A stretch of 64,000 nt of DNA from CADEEX01 sp964577955 (GCA_964577955.1 CAZOAZ010000001.1:124001-188000); one strand, 5' to 3'. Positions 1 through 9,636 are shown, counted from the stretch's first letter. Numbers and translations are program-made. Notes: generated by a model not told the origin, from the letters alone.

Positions 1-2
1 TT

Positions 3-2066
3 GCCTTCGGCGCAGTCCTGTACGAAATGCTGACCGGCCGTCGCGCCTTTCAGCGGGACACCTCGGCCGAGACGATGACCGCGATCCTGAAGGAGGAACC
101 GCCCGCGGTTCCCGAAAGCGGCGGACAGGTGTCACCAGGCTTGCAGCGGATCGTGGCGCATTGTCTCGAAAAGCAACCGTCGCTGCGATTCAAGTCGGCT
201 GACGATCTCGCCTTTGCTCTCGACGCCCTGTCATCGTCAACGCTCACGCCCGCGGCGGGGGCCGCGGCTGCCGTTGCCACGGAACCGGCGCGACGGAGTC
301 GAAGCGCGGTCGTCGCGGTCGCGGCCGCCATGCTCGCCGCGCTCGTGGCTGCGGCGGTGACGTGGTCATTCCGTCCGCCGCCGGTCGCGCCGCAGGTGTA
401 TCGGTTCAACATCACGCCGCCGCCGGACTGGCGCTTCGCGGTCCCGGCGGCGCCGGATTCGCCGCTCGCCGTCTCGCCTGACGGACGGTCGGTCGTCGCA
501 CTCGGCATCAATGGCAAAGGTCAGACGGCGCTCTGGCTGCGAAATTTCGACGCCTTCGAATCACGGGTCCTGGCTGGAACCGAAGGCGCCGGCAACACGT
601 TCTTCTGGTCGCCGGACAGCCGCTCACTGGCGTTCATGGCCCGGGGTAAGTTGTCGCGGCTCGATCTCGCAACCGGAGCGGTGACTTATCTCGCCGACGT
701 TGGCGGTGGCTCACTTGGCGGCGCCTGGAACCGCACCGATCAGATCCTCATCGCGTCCTACGCCGGCTTCTACCGGCTACGCGCGAGCGGGGGGACGCCC
801 GAGCGTGAGCAGACGCTGGCGGCCGACGAAACGCTCCTCACGAATCCAATTTTTTTTCCTGACGGCGAGCATTACCTGATATCCGTCACGCTGGGGAACG
901 AGATCCGTGCCGGCGCGCCGAAGGCCATCGACATCGCCAAGCTCGGCGAGGCCAAACGGACGCGTCTCCTGACCGCCGAGCAGTTCGCCGTGCCGGTCGC
1001 CGTGGCGGCCGGCCACATGCTGTTGATGCGCGGCAATCGGCTCGTCGCGCAGAAGTTCGACGACCGGTCGTTCGCGTTGAGCGGCGATCCGGTCACGATC
1101 GCAGATCGCGTTCAACTGATTGCCACCCGTCCTTATCCGGTGCTGTCGGCTGAGGCGGGCGGCGGGCTCGCCTATGTCGCGGAACAGCAGGCGGTGCTGC
1201 ATCAGCTCGCCTGGTACGACCGCACCGGTAAGCGGCTGTCGAACATCGGCGAACCAGGCGATTACTCGAATCTCGACCTCTCACCGGACGGCACTCGGCT
1301 CGCCGTTGCGGTCATGGAACCCGGGCAGCGCACCCGCGACATCTGGACGTTCGATCTGACACGCGGCGTCCGGACCCGGTTTACCTTCGGCACCGGTGAA
1401 GAGCGAACCGCGGTGTGGTGGCCGGACGGCAACCGGCTGATTTACAACTCACAGCGCAAGACGACCGAACGTGAGCTGTACGACAAGCTGGCCGACGGCA
1501 CCGGGAGCGAGCGGGTGCTGCTCGCCGACGGTTTGAGCAAGGATCCGCTGGGCGTATCGCCAGACGGCAAGGTGCTGCTCTATCGCGAGAGCGGCCGCAA
1601 TGGCAACGACGTCATGGCGATGCCGTTCGACGGCAAGCCGTACCCGATTGCGGCGACGCCGGCCGACGAGTCGCTGGGCAAGTTCTCCCCGGACGGACGC
1701 TGGATTGCCTACACCACAACCGAGACCGGACAACGTGAAATCTACGTTGTCCCGTCCTCGCCCGAGGTTGGCGGCCGCTGGCAGATCTCGACCAATGGAG
1801 GCGATACGCCGCGCTGGCGCGGCGACGGGCGCGAACTGTATTTCGTGGGCCAGGACCTGACGATCATGGCGACGACCGTCGACGGCTCAGGGCCGGGCTT
1901 CCGAATCGGCGCGACGACTCCGCTCTTCAACGTCCCGCTCGCGCGCCAGATCGGTTATCAATACTCCGTCGCCCGCGACGGCCAGCGCTTCATCGCCAAC
2001 GTCGAGTCTGCTGCCAGCGCCTATCAGATCGTCGTCGTCTCCGACTGGCGGACGATGATCAAATGA
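3..2066 (+). CDS. Ser/Thr protein kinase C-terminal part with PD40/TolB-like propeller (5' partial)
   Basis: The gene enters from the left edge in frame from base 3, with 687 residues visible. The first ~80 residues are the end of a Hanks-type kinase C-lobe (YEMLTGRRAF, then CLEKQPSLRFKSADDLAFAL). A single membrane segment follows (AAAMLAALVAAAVTWSF), then about 550 residues of PD40/WD40-like beta-propeller with repeated S-PDG-R motifs (LAVSPDGRSV, FSPDGRWIAY). This is the usual Acidobacteria arrangement: cytoplasmic kinase, one helix, extracytoplasmic TolB-like propeller that presumably senses a ligand. The catalytic loop and ATP-binding lobe lie outside the window, so activity cannot be judged. 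It converges with the next gene, with a hairpin repeat between the two. Confidence 0.9.
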   Translation, partial: AFGAVLYEMLTGRRAFQRDTSAETMTAILKEEPPAVPESGGQVSPGLQRIVAHCLEKQPSLRFKSADDLAFALDALSSSTLTPAAGAAAAVATEPARRSRSAVVAVAAAMLAALVAAAVTWSFRPPPVAPQVYRFNITPPPDWRFAVPAAPDSPLAVSPDGRSVVALGINGKGQTALWLRNFDAFESRVLAGTEGAGNTFFWSPDSRSLAFMARGKLSRLDLATGAVTYLADVGGGSLGGAWNRTDQILIASYAGFYRLRASGGTPEREQTLAADETLLTNPIFFPDGEHYLISVTLGNEIRAGAPKAIDIAKLGEAKRTRLLTAEQFAVPVAVAAGHMLLMRGNRLVAQKFDDRSFALSGDPVTIADRVQLIATRPYPVLSAEAGGGLAYVAEQQAVLHQLAWYDRTGKRLSNIGEPGDYSNLDLSPDGTRLAVAVMEPGQRTRDIWTFDLTRGVRTRFTFGTGEERTAVWWPDGNRLIYNSQRKTTERELYDKLADGTGSERVLLADGLSKDPLGVSPDGKVLLYRESGRNGNDVMAMPFDGKPYPIAATPADESLGKFSPDGRWIAYTTTETGQREIYVVPSSPEVGGRWQISTNGGDTPRWRGDGRELYFVGQDLTIMATTVDGSGPGFRIGATTPLFNVPLARQIGYQYSVARDGQRFIANVESAASAYQIVVVSDWRTMIK

Positions 2067-2112
2067 GGTTGGCAGGGCGGGCGGGGCTGGCAGGCAGCAG
2101 CGACATCGGTAG

Positions 2113-2132
2113 GGACAGCCTTTAGGCTGTCC
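2113..2132. repeat. Type A palindrome, compensated variant
   Basis: GGACAGCCTTTAGGCTGTCC lies between two convergent stop codons. Compared with the usual GGACAGGC/GCCTGTCC arms, both arms are changed so that pairing is kept. It could act as a two-way transcription stop. Confidence 0.75.
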
Positions 2133-2135
2133 GAC

Positions 2136-2939
2136 TCAGTCCGGCATCGGACGTTCAACACGGTCGACGACGAGGACCTCGATCGGCGCTCTCGTCGACT
2201 CCAACTTCAATCCCAGCTGTTCCTGCACTGCCGTGAAGATATTGGGCGCACTCGCGTCGGTTGGCGCCGGCGCGCCGGCCGGCGCGGCCGGAGGTTCGGG
2301 CGTCCACGTGAGCTCCATGTCGTAGCGCCCGGTCAACTCGGTGCGATCGATGATCACGCGGTTGACGATGGCCGCGAGCATCGGCAGCAGCTGCGCGACC
2401 GGCATGCCGCGCAGGTTCAACGCGTTGCGCGGGTTGGCGATGTTGGCGCACGGCCGCTGCTCGCGCAGATCGATCTCCGGATCGGGGCAAACGGTGGGAC
2501 GCAGGCCGGGCGCTGATCCGACCGGACGGCCCACGACGAGCGCGTAGACCGGGAGTTCACGCTGCTCCCGGTGGACAGTGAGCTTGAAACGATCGGCGAG
2601 CAGCGTCTGCAGCATCCACAGAGCATCACGGACCGGCGTCGCCGGATCCGTGGCTCTGGCGGTCAGGTCGAAGCGATCGCGATCCAGCCACTCCGGGCCG
2701 CCGATGATCTGATCGTTCTGCAGTTGATACGCCGTCCGAATAATGAAGCGGAGCGGCACCGAGCGCGCGGTCAGCCGTCCACCAGGGAGGACGACGAACA
2801 TCATCGCCGGATTCTCGGACGGCTTCACCGACGCGACCTCGAACTCCATCCGCGACGGCGCCGGTCCGAGTCCCTGTGCCAGCACGAGGCCGGAACCGAG
2901 TGCGGCCAGCGCGACCGACATCCAAACACCTCTGAGCAT
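2136..2939 (-). CDS. TIGR03435 family secreted protein
   Basis: A 267-residue protein with a signal peptide ending near VLAQG. The family signature FEVASVKPS comes first, followed by RFIIRTAYQLQNDQIIGGPEW, DRFDLTARA and LLADRFKLTVHRE. TIGR03435 proteins are expanded in Acidobacteria and soil bacteria and have no established biochemical role. I chose ATG 2939 because it opens directly on the signal peptide; an upstream TTG at 2960 would add seven residues. A (CTCTGAC)n heptamer array lies just upstream. The product is probably exported or periplasmic. Confidence 0.88.
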   Translation of the reverse strand: MLRGVWMSVALAALGSGLVLAQGLGPAPSRMEFEVASVKPSENPAMMFVVLPGGRLTARSVPLRFIIRTAYQLQNDQIIGGPEWLDRDRFDLTARATDPATPVRDALWMLQTLLADRFKLTVHREQRELPVYALVVGRPVGSAPGLRPTVCPDPEIDLREQRPCANIANPRNALNLRGMPVAQLLPMLAAIVNRVIIDRTELTGRYDMELTWTPEPPAAPAGAPAPTDASAPNIFTAVQEQLGLKLESTRAPIEVLVVDRVERPMPD

Positions 2940-2961
2940 CTGCGGCAATTGTATTTCCAAC

Positions 2962-2989
2962 CTCTGACCTCTGACCTCTGACCTCGATC
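2962..2989. repeat. Heptamer tandem array (CTCTGAC)n
   Basis: Three perfect CTCTGAC units and one degenerate unit fill the gap between the stop of the ThuA-like gene and the start of the TIGR03435 gene. Confidence 0.8.
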
Positions 2990-3566
2990 AACTTCTTCCC
3001 GCCGTCCAGCGTATCGCTTGACGAATCTGACTCAGGAATCCGGCGTCCGTCCACGTTGATCCGAAGTGGCCGAGCGCGTTGTAGTACACGCGTCCGGTCC
3101 CCATCGTCTTTGTCCACGCGAGCGGATAGTCGCCACTCGCGCCGACGGATGCGGCGTCGAGCGTCAATAGCACGTGGACCGATGGCCGGGGATTCTCGCG
3201 GAAGGTGTAGAACTCGTCGAAAAGTTGAAACGACGCGCCGATGCCGGTGTGGATCGGGTGCGCGCGATCTTCGACCGCCACCCGCGCGGTCTGGGTCCAC
3301 GGATGTTCCTTGAAATAGGCGCCCACGAGCGCGCCATACTCCGGCCAGCCGTACAACGTGTCCGTGGCGCTGTGCGTGCCGATGAATCCATGGCCGCTGG
3401 ATACGAAAGCAAGGAGCGAAGCCCGCTGCGCGGCCGTCAACGGCAGCTCGCCGGAGGTCATCGCGAAGAAGATCACATCGACCGACGCGAGGGCGGCAGT
3501 CTCGAATGCCGAGCATGCTGACAGTGTACGTTCCGAATCGTACGTTTGTCGCTCGGAGTCTGACAC
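2988..3566 (-). pseudogene. ThuA-like domain protein, 5'-truncated by repeats
   Basis: The 192-residue frame matches the ThuA (trehalose-utilisation-like, class I glutamine-amidotransferase-like) fold from the third strand onward: VDVIFFAMTSGELPL, GFIGTHSATDTLYGWPEYG, HPWTQ, FYTFRENPRPSVHVLLTLD, GRVYYNALGHF. Family members normally begin with a strand-helix-strand segment of about 45-50 residues. Here that segment is absent, and the first ~20 codons (SDSERQTYDSERTL) are translated repeat DNA; the GTG start lies inside an inverted-repeat arm. No remnant of the missing segment is visible upstream. It is most likely a truncated remnant, although an expressed short form cannot be excluded. Confidence 0.7.
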
Positions 3567-3712
3567 CCGAACGTCCTTAAACGCGGTGTGTCAGAGTCCG
3601 AGCGACGAGGTGGATGCTGGCCGTCAGAATCCGAGCGACCTGTCGGAGTCATGTAGACGATCGGTGTCTGACACCCGGCGTCAGAAGCCTTGCCGGTGTC
3701 AGACACCGATCT
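3541..3712. repeat. Cluster of inverted repeats (GTGTCAGAC/CCGAGCG family)
   Basis: There are two clear hairpins. At 3550-3604 the arms CGCTCGGAGTCTGACAC and GTGTCAGAGTCCGAGCG pair with one mismatch. At 3659-3711 ATCGGTGTCTGACACC pairs with GGTGTCAGACACCGAT. A lone related arm lies between them near 3633-3650. This family differs from the type A and B palindromes elsewhere in the window. The cluster starts inside the 5' end of the ThuA remnant and ends 2 bp short of the kinase stop codon. Confidence 0.85.
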
Positions 3713-3713
3713 T

Positions 3714-6563
3714 CTACTGGAGCTTCATTGCCTCGCTGAATGCCTGTGTCAGCGCCGGCACATCGGTATCCGCGTCCCGCCACAACGTCGCGAAGTTCTG
3801 ATACGCCACGCGGGCGATCGCCGTCTCGCCCGACATTGCCAGCGCCCGTGCCCGCTGCAGTTGCGCCAGCGCGCCGACCGGGTCGCTGACGACGATGCCG
3901 CGATGGTCGAGGATGCGCTGGAATTCGGCGGCGGCCTCGGTGCCGTGGTGAAGGGCGAGGTAGGCGAGCCCGCGCACGTAGATCGGGTAGAGCGCGCCGA
4001 AGAACGTCGGCGTCGAGCACGGCGGCATGGCCAGCTCGTACGGAATCGTCGCCTTGAGCCATTCAATCGCCTTGGCCGGCTCGCGCCGGTTGATGGCGGT
4101 GAGTGCCCGCAGCGTCGGAATGTACGTCGAGCGAACCGCGGTGTCTTCCGGAAACCGTTTCTCGAGATCGGCCGCGAGCGCCAGCGGACGCGCGGTGTCG
4201 CCCACCAGCGCGAGCGCGAAGGCCGCCCCGTACTCGACATCCCGTCCCGTGGACATCATCAGCGCCGCGGTGGCGGCGTGTCTGGCTTCGGCCGTGTTGC
4301 CGGCAAAGGCTTCCCAGAGCGAGCCGCCGGTTTCGTAAAGCGCCGCGATCTCGCGCTTGCCGACCTGCTGCGCGCCTTCAACCGCTCGCCGCAGCGTTTT
4401 CCGCGCCTGCTGCATCCGGCCGCCGTAGGCCAGCACGAAGGCTTCGCGATCCGTGATCCAATCCTCGATGCCGGGCTTGCCGCGGTTGATCGCGACCTCG
4501 CGCTCCATCGCCGCGATGTCGCCTTTGAGGAAGGCGAGGTCGTAGCGTTGTAGCGAGAAGTCGGGCGTGTCGATGCCGCGCGTCGCCGCCTGGCGCATGG
4601 CGTTCTCGGCATCGTTGAAGCGGTTGAGGAACTGGCTATTGAACGCCAGCTCCAGATAGCCGGCCGGGAAGTCCGGGTCCAGCGCGTTCTGCTTGCGCGC
4701 TTCCTCGATCGCCTTCTCGTAACGGCCGAGCGGCGGATAGACGAACGCCGCCAGCAGCGTATGCGGCACGATGTCGCGTGGATAGGTGCGGCTCCACAAT
4801 TCGAAGGTCTGCTGCGCCCGCTCGATGTTGCCGGTGACCTGAAGATCGTAGTTCGCGGTGATGAAGAACTTCTCGCGATCGGTCGTCCGGTCGCGCAGCT
4901 CGAACGCCGCGGCCCCGCGCTCCGCCGAGAGCCCACGCTCGCCGACGAGATTGAAGGTGAAGCCGAGCATCGCGTGTGCCATCGCGAACTTCGGATCGAT
5001 CTCGATCGCCCGGCCGAAGAGTCCGATCGCGGCCGGCAAATCGTTGACCGAGAAGAGCACCTTGAGCGCAGCACTGTACGCCTTCAGCGCTTCGAGCGAT
5101 GGGGTTGACGCTTCCTCGAGCGGCTTGTCGTGTTCCTTGACCGTGGCCAGCGATTCGCCGACTTTCGTGCGGAAGCGGCTGGCGATGCGGCTCAGCGCGT
5201 TCAGCACTTCTTCCTTCCGCTCCGCCTGGATTTGCTCGGTGTCGATCACTTCGCCGGTCTTGCAGCTGGTGGCGCGGAGCCCGAGCACGTACTGCGTGCC
5301 GAGCGTGGTGATCGATCCGTCCAGCACCGCGGCGCTGGCGGTTCGGACGCAGATGTCGCGCGCGATCTCCGGCGTGAGGCGGGCATCGCCTGGCTGTCCC
5401 ATGAGGCGAAGCGTCGCCTGGAGCCGTTCTTCGGAGACCAGGCTGAGGAACGGCGACTGTTCGAGTTGGACCGTCAGCCCCTGGCGCAGCGTCCCGTCGA
5501 AGACGGCATCGCCGGTGGTGTTGGCGAAATCGGCGAGCACCAGAGTGTCCTTGTCGGTCAGCGTCGGTGCGCTGCGGCCGGCGATCAGAAACGCGCCGCC
5601 GACGCCGAGGAAGAGGAGCGCGGCCACGCCGGCCAGGATCCAGCGGCCGGTGTGAGATGACGTTGGCTCGTGCGCCGCGATCGTCAGGCGGCCAGTGTCG
5701 GTGTTCCGCTTCAAGCGGCGCAGGTCGACGAGAATGTCCCCGGCGTGCTGATAGCGCATCGCCGTGTCCTTCTCGAGGCACTTCTCGATGATGTGCGCGA
5801 ACTCGATCGGCAAGTGCGGATTGAGCTTTCTGACCGGCGTCAGCGGACGATTGAGAATCGCGTCGGCCGTAGCCGGCCAGGTGTTGCCTTTGAACGGGAG
5901 CGCCCCGGTGGCCATCTCGTAGAGGACGACGCCGAACGAGAAGACATCCGTACGGGAGTCGAGCGCGAGGCCGCGGACTTGTTCCGGCGACATGTAGGCA
6001 ATGGTGCCCATCAGCGCGCCGGTTTCGGTGAGGCTGGTGTCCGGCGAATGCGTCGGCTGATGGGTCAGATCGATCGCCGCGGCCTCGGCCGCCCACGTCG
6101 CCAGCCCGAAGTCGAGAATCTTCGGCCCGTGCGCGGTGACGAAGATGTTCGCCGGCTTGATATCGCGATGGATGATGCCGCGCGCGTGCGCAGCCTGCAG
6201 GCCGTCCGCGACCGCGATCGCCACATCGATCATCGCCGACACGGTCATCGAGCCGCGGCCGAGCGGCTGTTGGAGCGTTTCCCCTTCGAGGAACTCCATC
6301 GCGATGAACGGCGGGTCGGTGCCGACATCGTAGATCGTGCAGATGTTCGGGTGGTTCAGCGCCGAGGCGGCGCGGGCCTCGCGCTGGAACCGCTCGAGCG
6401 CGGGCGGGGAAGTGGCGTTCTTCTCGGTCAGCACTTTGATGGCGACGGTGCGTTCGAGACGCGTATCCCGCGCGCGGTAGACCTAGCCCATCCCGCCGGC
6501 GCCGAGCAGGGTGGTGATCTCGTATGGGCCGATGCGCGATCCGGTGGCCGGGGCGGTCAGCAC
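3714..6563 (-). pseudogene. Ser/Thr kinase with TolB-N-like and TPR regions, broken by amber codon 27
   Basis: Read through, the frame encodes 949 residues: a Hanks kinase domain with HRDIKPANI, DFGLA and MSPEQ; a membrane helix (WILAGVAALLFLGVGGAFLIA); a FlgO/TolB-N-like region (LVLADFANTTGDAVFDGTL); and TPRs to the end. GTG 6563 is the likely true start, since AAGGA lies 6 nt upstream and the protein then opens SRIGPYEITTLLGAGGMG. At 6485-6483 the codon after GAGGMG is TAG, where the family has E or Q before VYRARD. An ATG at 6434 would give 906 residues without the glycine-rich loop, which is unlikely to bind ATP normally. It lies 15 bp after the upstream gene, probably in one transcript. 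Confidence 0.85.
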
Positions 6564-6578
6564 AACACGTCCTTGTCG

Positions 6579-7337
6579 TTAGAAAGTGCGAGTGATTCGG
6601 AATCCCGCCGGCGCCACGGCCAACGACCACGTGGCGTGCGGGCGTGGAGCGATCGCATCCCGTTGCGCGGGCGCTGGGTTCGTATACCGCTCATAGTCGT
6701 GCGCCGCGCGCATCGGCTGCGAGAACAGCTGGAGCTCGGAGATCGCCTGGCCGATCCCGAAGGTGACGACGCCGTCGATGGCCGGCCGATTGAACCCGAC
6801 GGATGTCGTGAGCCCGGCGGCAGCGTTGACCGACAGCGAGAGCAGGCGCGACTTCCAGGATCGTCCGTACGATTCCTCGCGCGCCGCCTGCTTCAGGAAG
6901 CGTTCCGCCGCTCTGAGCTTCGCGCGGCGTTCGATGGCGGTGTCGCCCGGCAGCGCGCGGAGTCGCGAGGCGAAACGTCCGGCCTGCAGCGGGAACACGA
7001 CCTGGCCCGCGGCGCCGAGGGCTGAGGTGGCTGCGCCAATAAACAGATCCTGACGTGTGGATTCGTCGGTGCTCGCTGCAGCAGCGAGCGCCTGCCCGGC
7101 GGTTCCGGCGGTATAGGCCGCCAGCCAGCCGTACCACCAGCGATTGGCACCGGCCCGTCCCGCGTCGAGCGCTTCCTGGATGAAGGCGAGACGAGTGGAG
7201 ACTTCACCGTCAGACGGCTCCGTCGACTGCGCCCGAACGGCGGGCGCGCCGAGTTGGATCATCAGAATCGCCGCTGCGACGCCGTACCAGGCTCGGCCCC
7301 TCGAAATTCGGACGCCGCGGCCAGGACCAAGGACCAT
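6579..7337 (-). CDS. Hypothetical exported/membrane protein upstream of kinase
   Basis: I do not recognise this family. The 252-residue product has an N-terminal hydrophobic segment (WYGVAAAILMIQLGAPAVRAQ) that reads as a signal peptide with AxA-Q cleavage. Several small-residue-rich hydrophobic stretches follow (YGWLAAYTAGTAGQALAAAA, LFIGAATSALGAAGQVVF, VVTFGIGQAISEL), so it may sit in the membrane. I preferred ATG 7337 because the signal peptide then starts cleanly; a GTG at 7427 would add 30 residues. Its stop is 15 bp from the kinase start, which suggests co-transcription and perhaps a role as the kinase's membrane partner (inference). Confidence 0.65.
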   Translation of the reverse strand: MVLGPGRGVRISRGRAWYGVAAAILMIQLGAPAVRAQSTEPSDGEVSTRLAFIQEALDAGRAGANRWWYGWLAAYTAGTAGQALAAAASTDESTRQDLFIGAATSALGAAGQVVFPLQAGRFASRLRALPGDTAIERRAKLRAAERFLKQAAREESYGRSWKSRLLSLSVNAAAGLTTSVGFNRPAIDGVVTFGIGQAISELQLFSQPMRAAHDYERYTNPAPAQRDAIAPRPHATWSLAVAPAGFRITRTF

Positions 7338-7505
7338 GGCGATGCGAATCAGAAAACGTCCTACAGGAGGGTTCCGAACAGCTCGGCCGTTCGGGGCCAC
7401 CGCCGGGATTGACAGTGTTTGTCCCACAGCCCGTTAGACGGCCCTTGTACGGTTTTTCCGTAGAGCTCGTTAGAGCACTTCGGTGGCGTCCGGACTTCGC
7501 GTGGC

Positions 7506-7523
7506 GTCCGGCTTTAGCCGGAC
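7506..7523. repeat. Type B palindrome
   Basis: GTCCGGCTTTAGCCGGAC lies in the divergent gap before the helical protein. A degenerate copy (GGTGGCGTCCGGACTT) sits about 25 bp upstream. Confidence 0.8.
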
Positions 7524-7579
7524 CTCATGAGACGTTCGTCTCTTGACTTGCTGACATCGTGAGCCCAGGCTTGCCCCCC

Positions 7580-8761
7580 ATGGCTGAAGCGGACGCACTC
7601 TGGATCTCGGACAACATTCGCGACTGGCACCGGAAGTTCGGCTTCATCCATGAGACGAAGTTCACGACGCCGTCCAGCACGACCATCGAGCACCTCACCG
7701 GCAATGGCGACGCCGCGATCTGGACCGGCTGCTACCTGGCCGCGGAGGCGTTCCGTTATGCGATCAAGCCCACGCCCGCTGGCTTCGCCTATCTGAACGA
7801 GGCGCTGCGGCGGGTGCGCGACGTGTCGACCATGGTGCCGAGCGGGTTCATCACGCGGACGATCTTTCCGAAGATCACCGACCCTGACGACCCGGACTAT
7901 CCGCTGTATCAGCACTTCTGGCTGGAAGAGCACCACTCGGAGCTCTTCGATGTCAACTACAACGGCGTGCTGTCACAGTGGGTGGGGCATCCGACGCGGG
8001 ATCAATACGCCGGCGTGCTGTTCGGCCTGGGCGTCACCTACGAGCTGATCACCGACGCGGGTGTCCGCGCCATCTGCAAGGACACGATCACGCACCTCAT
8101 CCGCGGCCTGATCGATCACGCCTGGATCATGAGCACGCCTGGTCATCCGTTTCAGGAGACGTACCTCATTCGTCCGGATCACCTGCTGAGCGTGCTGCAG
8201 CTCGGGAAGTACGTCAATCCCTCAGAATTCGCCTCGACCTACGACATCACACGGTTCATGTTGTCGTGGGCGGTGGGGCTGCCCATCTGGTACGACTGCC
8301 TCAACGTGCGCGAGCAGTACTACAAGTTCAATCTCGACTATCTCTATTGCTACAACCTGATTCATTACGAGTCCAGCGCGTCGCAGAAGAACAAGTACCT
8401 GCAGAAATATCAGCGCCTGCGGACAACGACGAAACAGCATCTGAACGCGCACTTCAACATGATCGACCGCGCGCTGACCGGCCCGGACGCGACCCGCGAT
8501 GCCGAGACGCTGGTGCTCCTCGACCAGCTGTGGTCGCGCGGCTTCCGGGATCTCTGTTCGGCGAATCTGCCGTCGTACCCGTTGTGTGGCGGCGAAGCAT
8601 GCGATCCGATTCCGCCCGTGGACCGGCCGTATACGGATTTCATGTGGCAGCGCAGTCCGTTCCATGTCGATTGCGTCGCGGACGGGAGCAAGGAATCAGC
8701 CGGTATCGACTACATCCTGCCGTACTGGATGGCGCGGTATTTTGGCTTGACCGCCGTCTAG
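7580..8761 (+). CDS. Hypothetical protein, largely helical and aromatic-rich
   Basis: A 393-residue protein with no signal peptide or membrane segment. It is rich in Trp, Tyr and His, with motifs such as EHLTGNGDAAIWTGCYLAAEAFRYA near residues 35-60, FWLEEHHSELFDVNYNGVLSQW, and YILPYWMARYFG at the C-terminus. The spacing of helical segments recalls alpha/alpha-barrel glycosidase-like folds, but I see no diagnostic catalytic motif, so no function is assigned. ATG 7580 is used; an in-frame GTG at 7559 would add seven residues, and neither has a clear ribosome-binding site. The gene stands alone between a repeat and a heptamer array. Confidence 0.75.
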   Translation: MAEADALWISDNIRDWHRKFGFIHETKFTTPSSTTIEHLTGNGDAAIWTGCYLAAEAFRYAIKPTPAGFAYLNEALRRVRDVSTMVPSGFITRTIFPKITDPDDPDYPLYQHFWLEEHHSELFDVNYNGVLSQWVGHPTRDQYAGVLFGLGVTYELITDAGVRAICKDTITHLIRGLIDHAWIMSTPGHPFQETYLIRPDHLLSVLQLGKYVNPSEFASTYDITRFMLSWAVGLPIWYDCLNVREQYYKFNLDYLYCYNLIHYESSASQKNKYLQKYQRLRTTTKQHLNAHFNMIDRALTGPDATRDAETLVLLDQLWSRGFRDLCSANLPSYPLCGGEACDPIPPVDRPYTDFMWQRSPFHVDCVADGSKESAGIDYILPYWMARYFGLTAV

Positions 8762-8778
8762 GATCGGTCAGGCGCACG

Positions 8779-8810
8779 AATTAACAATTGACAATAGTCA
8801 ATTGTCAATT
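8779..8810. repeat. Heptamer array AATTAAC/AATTGAC/AATAGTC/AATTGTC
   Basis: Four 7-bp units form an AT-rich island in GC-rich DNA, and TTGACAA pairs with TTGTCAA inside it. It supplies a possible -35 box (TTGACA, 8788-8793) 18 bp from GAGAAT (8812-8817), which would put transcription onset close to the ATG at 8824. Confidence 0.75.
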
Positions 8811-8823
8811 CGAGAATCCGCCC

Positions 8824-9636
8824 ATGACGAAACATCTTCTCGCGCTCGCATCGGTTCTCTTGGTTGCCGCGCCGGCCCGCGCGCAGCTGGTCATGGCCAA
8901 TCAGCTCGGCGTCACGATGGGCCACGTGCATCTCGTCGTCAAGAACGTCGAAACGCACAAACGCTTTTGGATCGATGTGCTGGGCGGGACGCTGGTCAAG
9001 AACGGACCGCTGGAGCTGATTCAGTTCCCGGGCGTCTACATCATGCTGCGACAGGGCGAAGCGACCGGCACGCCCGCCGGCACGATCGTCAATCACTTCG
9101 GCTTCACCGTGAAGGACATGAAGGCGTCGCTCGAGAAGTGGAAGGCCGCGGGCGTGCAGATCGAGCCGACCGAGAACCCGAACGAAGTCTACGTCCACAC
9201 CGAGGACGGCATCCGCGTCGAGGTCTACGGCGAGCCGGCGCTGCCGACGCCGGTCAGCATGAATCACATTCACTACGCCGCGAACGACATCCCCGGCATC
9301 AAGGCGTGGTACGTGAAGGTGTTCGGCGCCAACCCCGGCCGCCGGCCGTGCATTGCGTGCCTGGCGCGGCCGGCGATGATCGAGTCCGACGATCTGCCGG
9401 GTGTGAACCTGTCGTTTGGCGGCAGCCGTACGCCGACCGCGCCGACGAAAGGGCGGTCGCTCGATCACATCGGCTTCGAAGTCGCGAACCTCGAGGCGTT
9501 CGTCGCGGCGATTGAGGCCAAGGGAATCAAGCTGGATTCGCCGATCCGTCAGGTCCCGAACTCGAAGGTGAAGGTCGCATTCCTGACCGATCCCTACGGC
9601 ACCTACATCGAGCTGACCGAAGGCCTCGCTCCGTAG
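8824..9636 (+). CDS. Secreted double-VOC (glyoxalase/bleomycin-resistance fold) protein
   Basis: A 270-residue protein whose signal peptide ends at APARAQ. Two VOC modules follow. The first covers about residues 28-135 (GHVHLVVKNVETHKRFWIDVLGG to DGIRVEVYG) and the second about 142-268 (NHIHYAANDIPGIKAWYVKVFG to DPYGTYIELTEG). The metal-ligand pattern His...Glu is visible in each half (GHVH/VEVYGE; NHIH/YIELTE). VOC enzymes include dioxygenases, glyoxalases and resistance proteins, and the reaction cannot be named. An exported VOC protein is less usual than a cytoplasmic one. I chose ATG 8824 over an upstream frame because it begins directly on the signal peptide. Confidence 0.85.
   Translation: MTKHLLALASVLLVAAPARAQLVMANQLGVTMGHVHLVVKNVETHKRFWIDVLGGTLVKNGPLELIQFPGVYIMLRQGEATGTPAGTIVNHFGFTVKDMKASLEKWKAAGVQIEPTENPNEVYVHTEDGIRVEVYGEPALPTPVSMNHIHYAANDIPGIKAWYVKVFGANPGRRPCIACLARPAMIESDDLPGVNLSFGGSRTPTAPTKGRSLDHIGFEVANLEAFVAAIEAKGIKLDSPIRQVPNSKVKVAFLTDPYGTYIELTEGLAP

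Noticed and set aside
4636..6630. A 664-residue open frame on the minus strand crossing the amber codon of the kinase
   Set aside because: It is a shadow of the kinase frame: composition is Arg/His-rich with no domain, while the true frame contains HRDIKPANI and DFGLA. It does not suggest a frameshift rescue.
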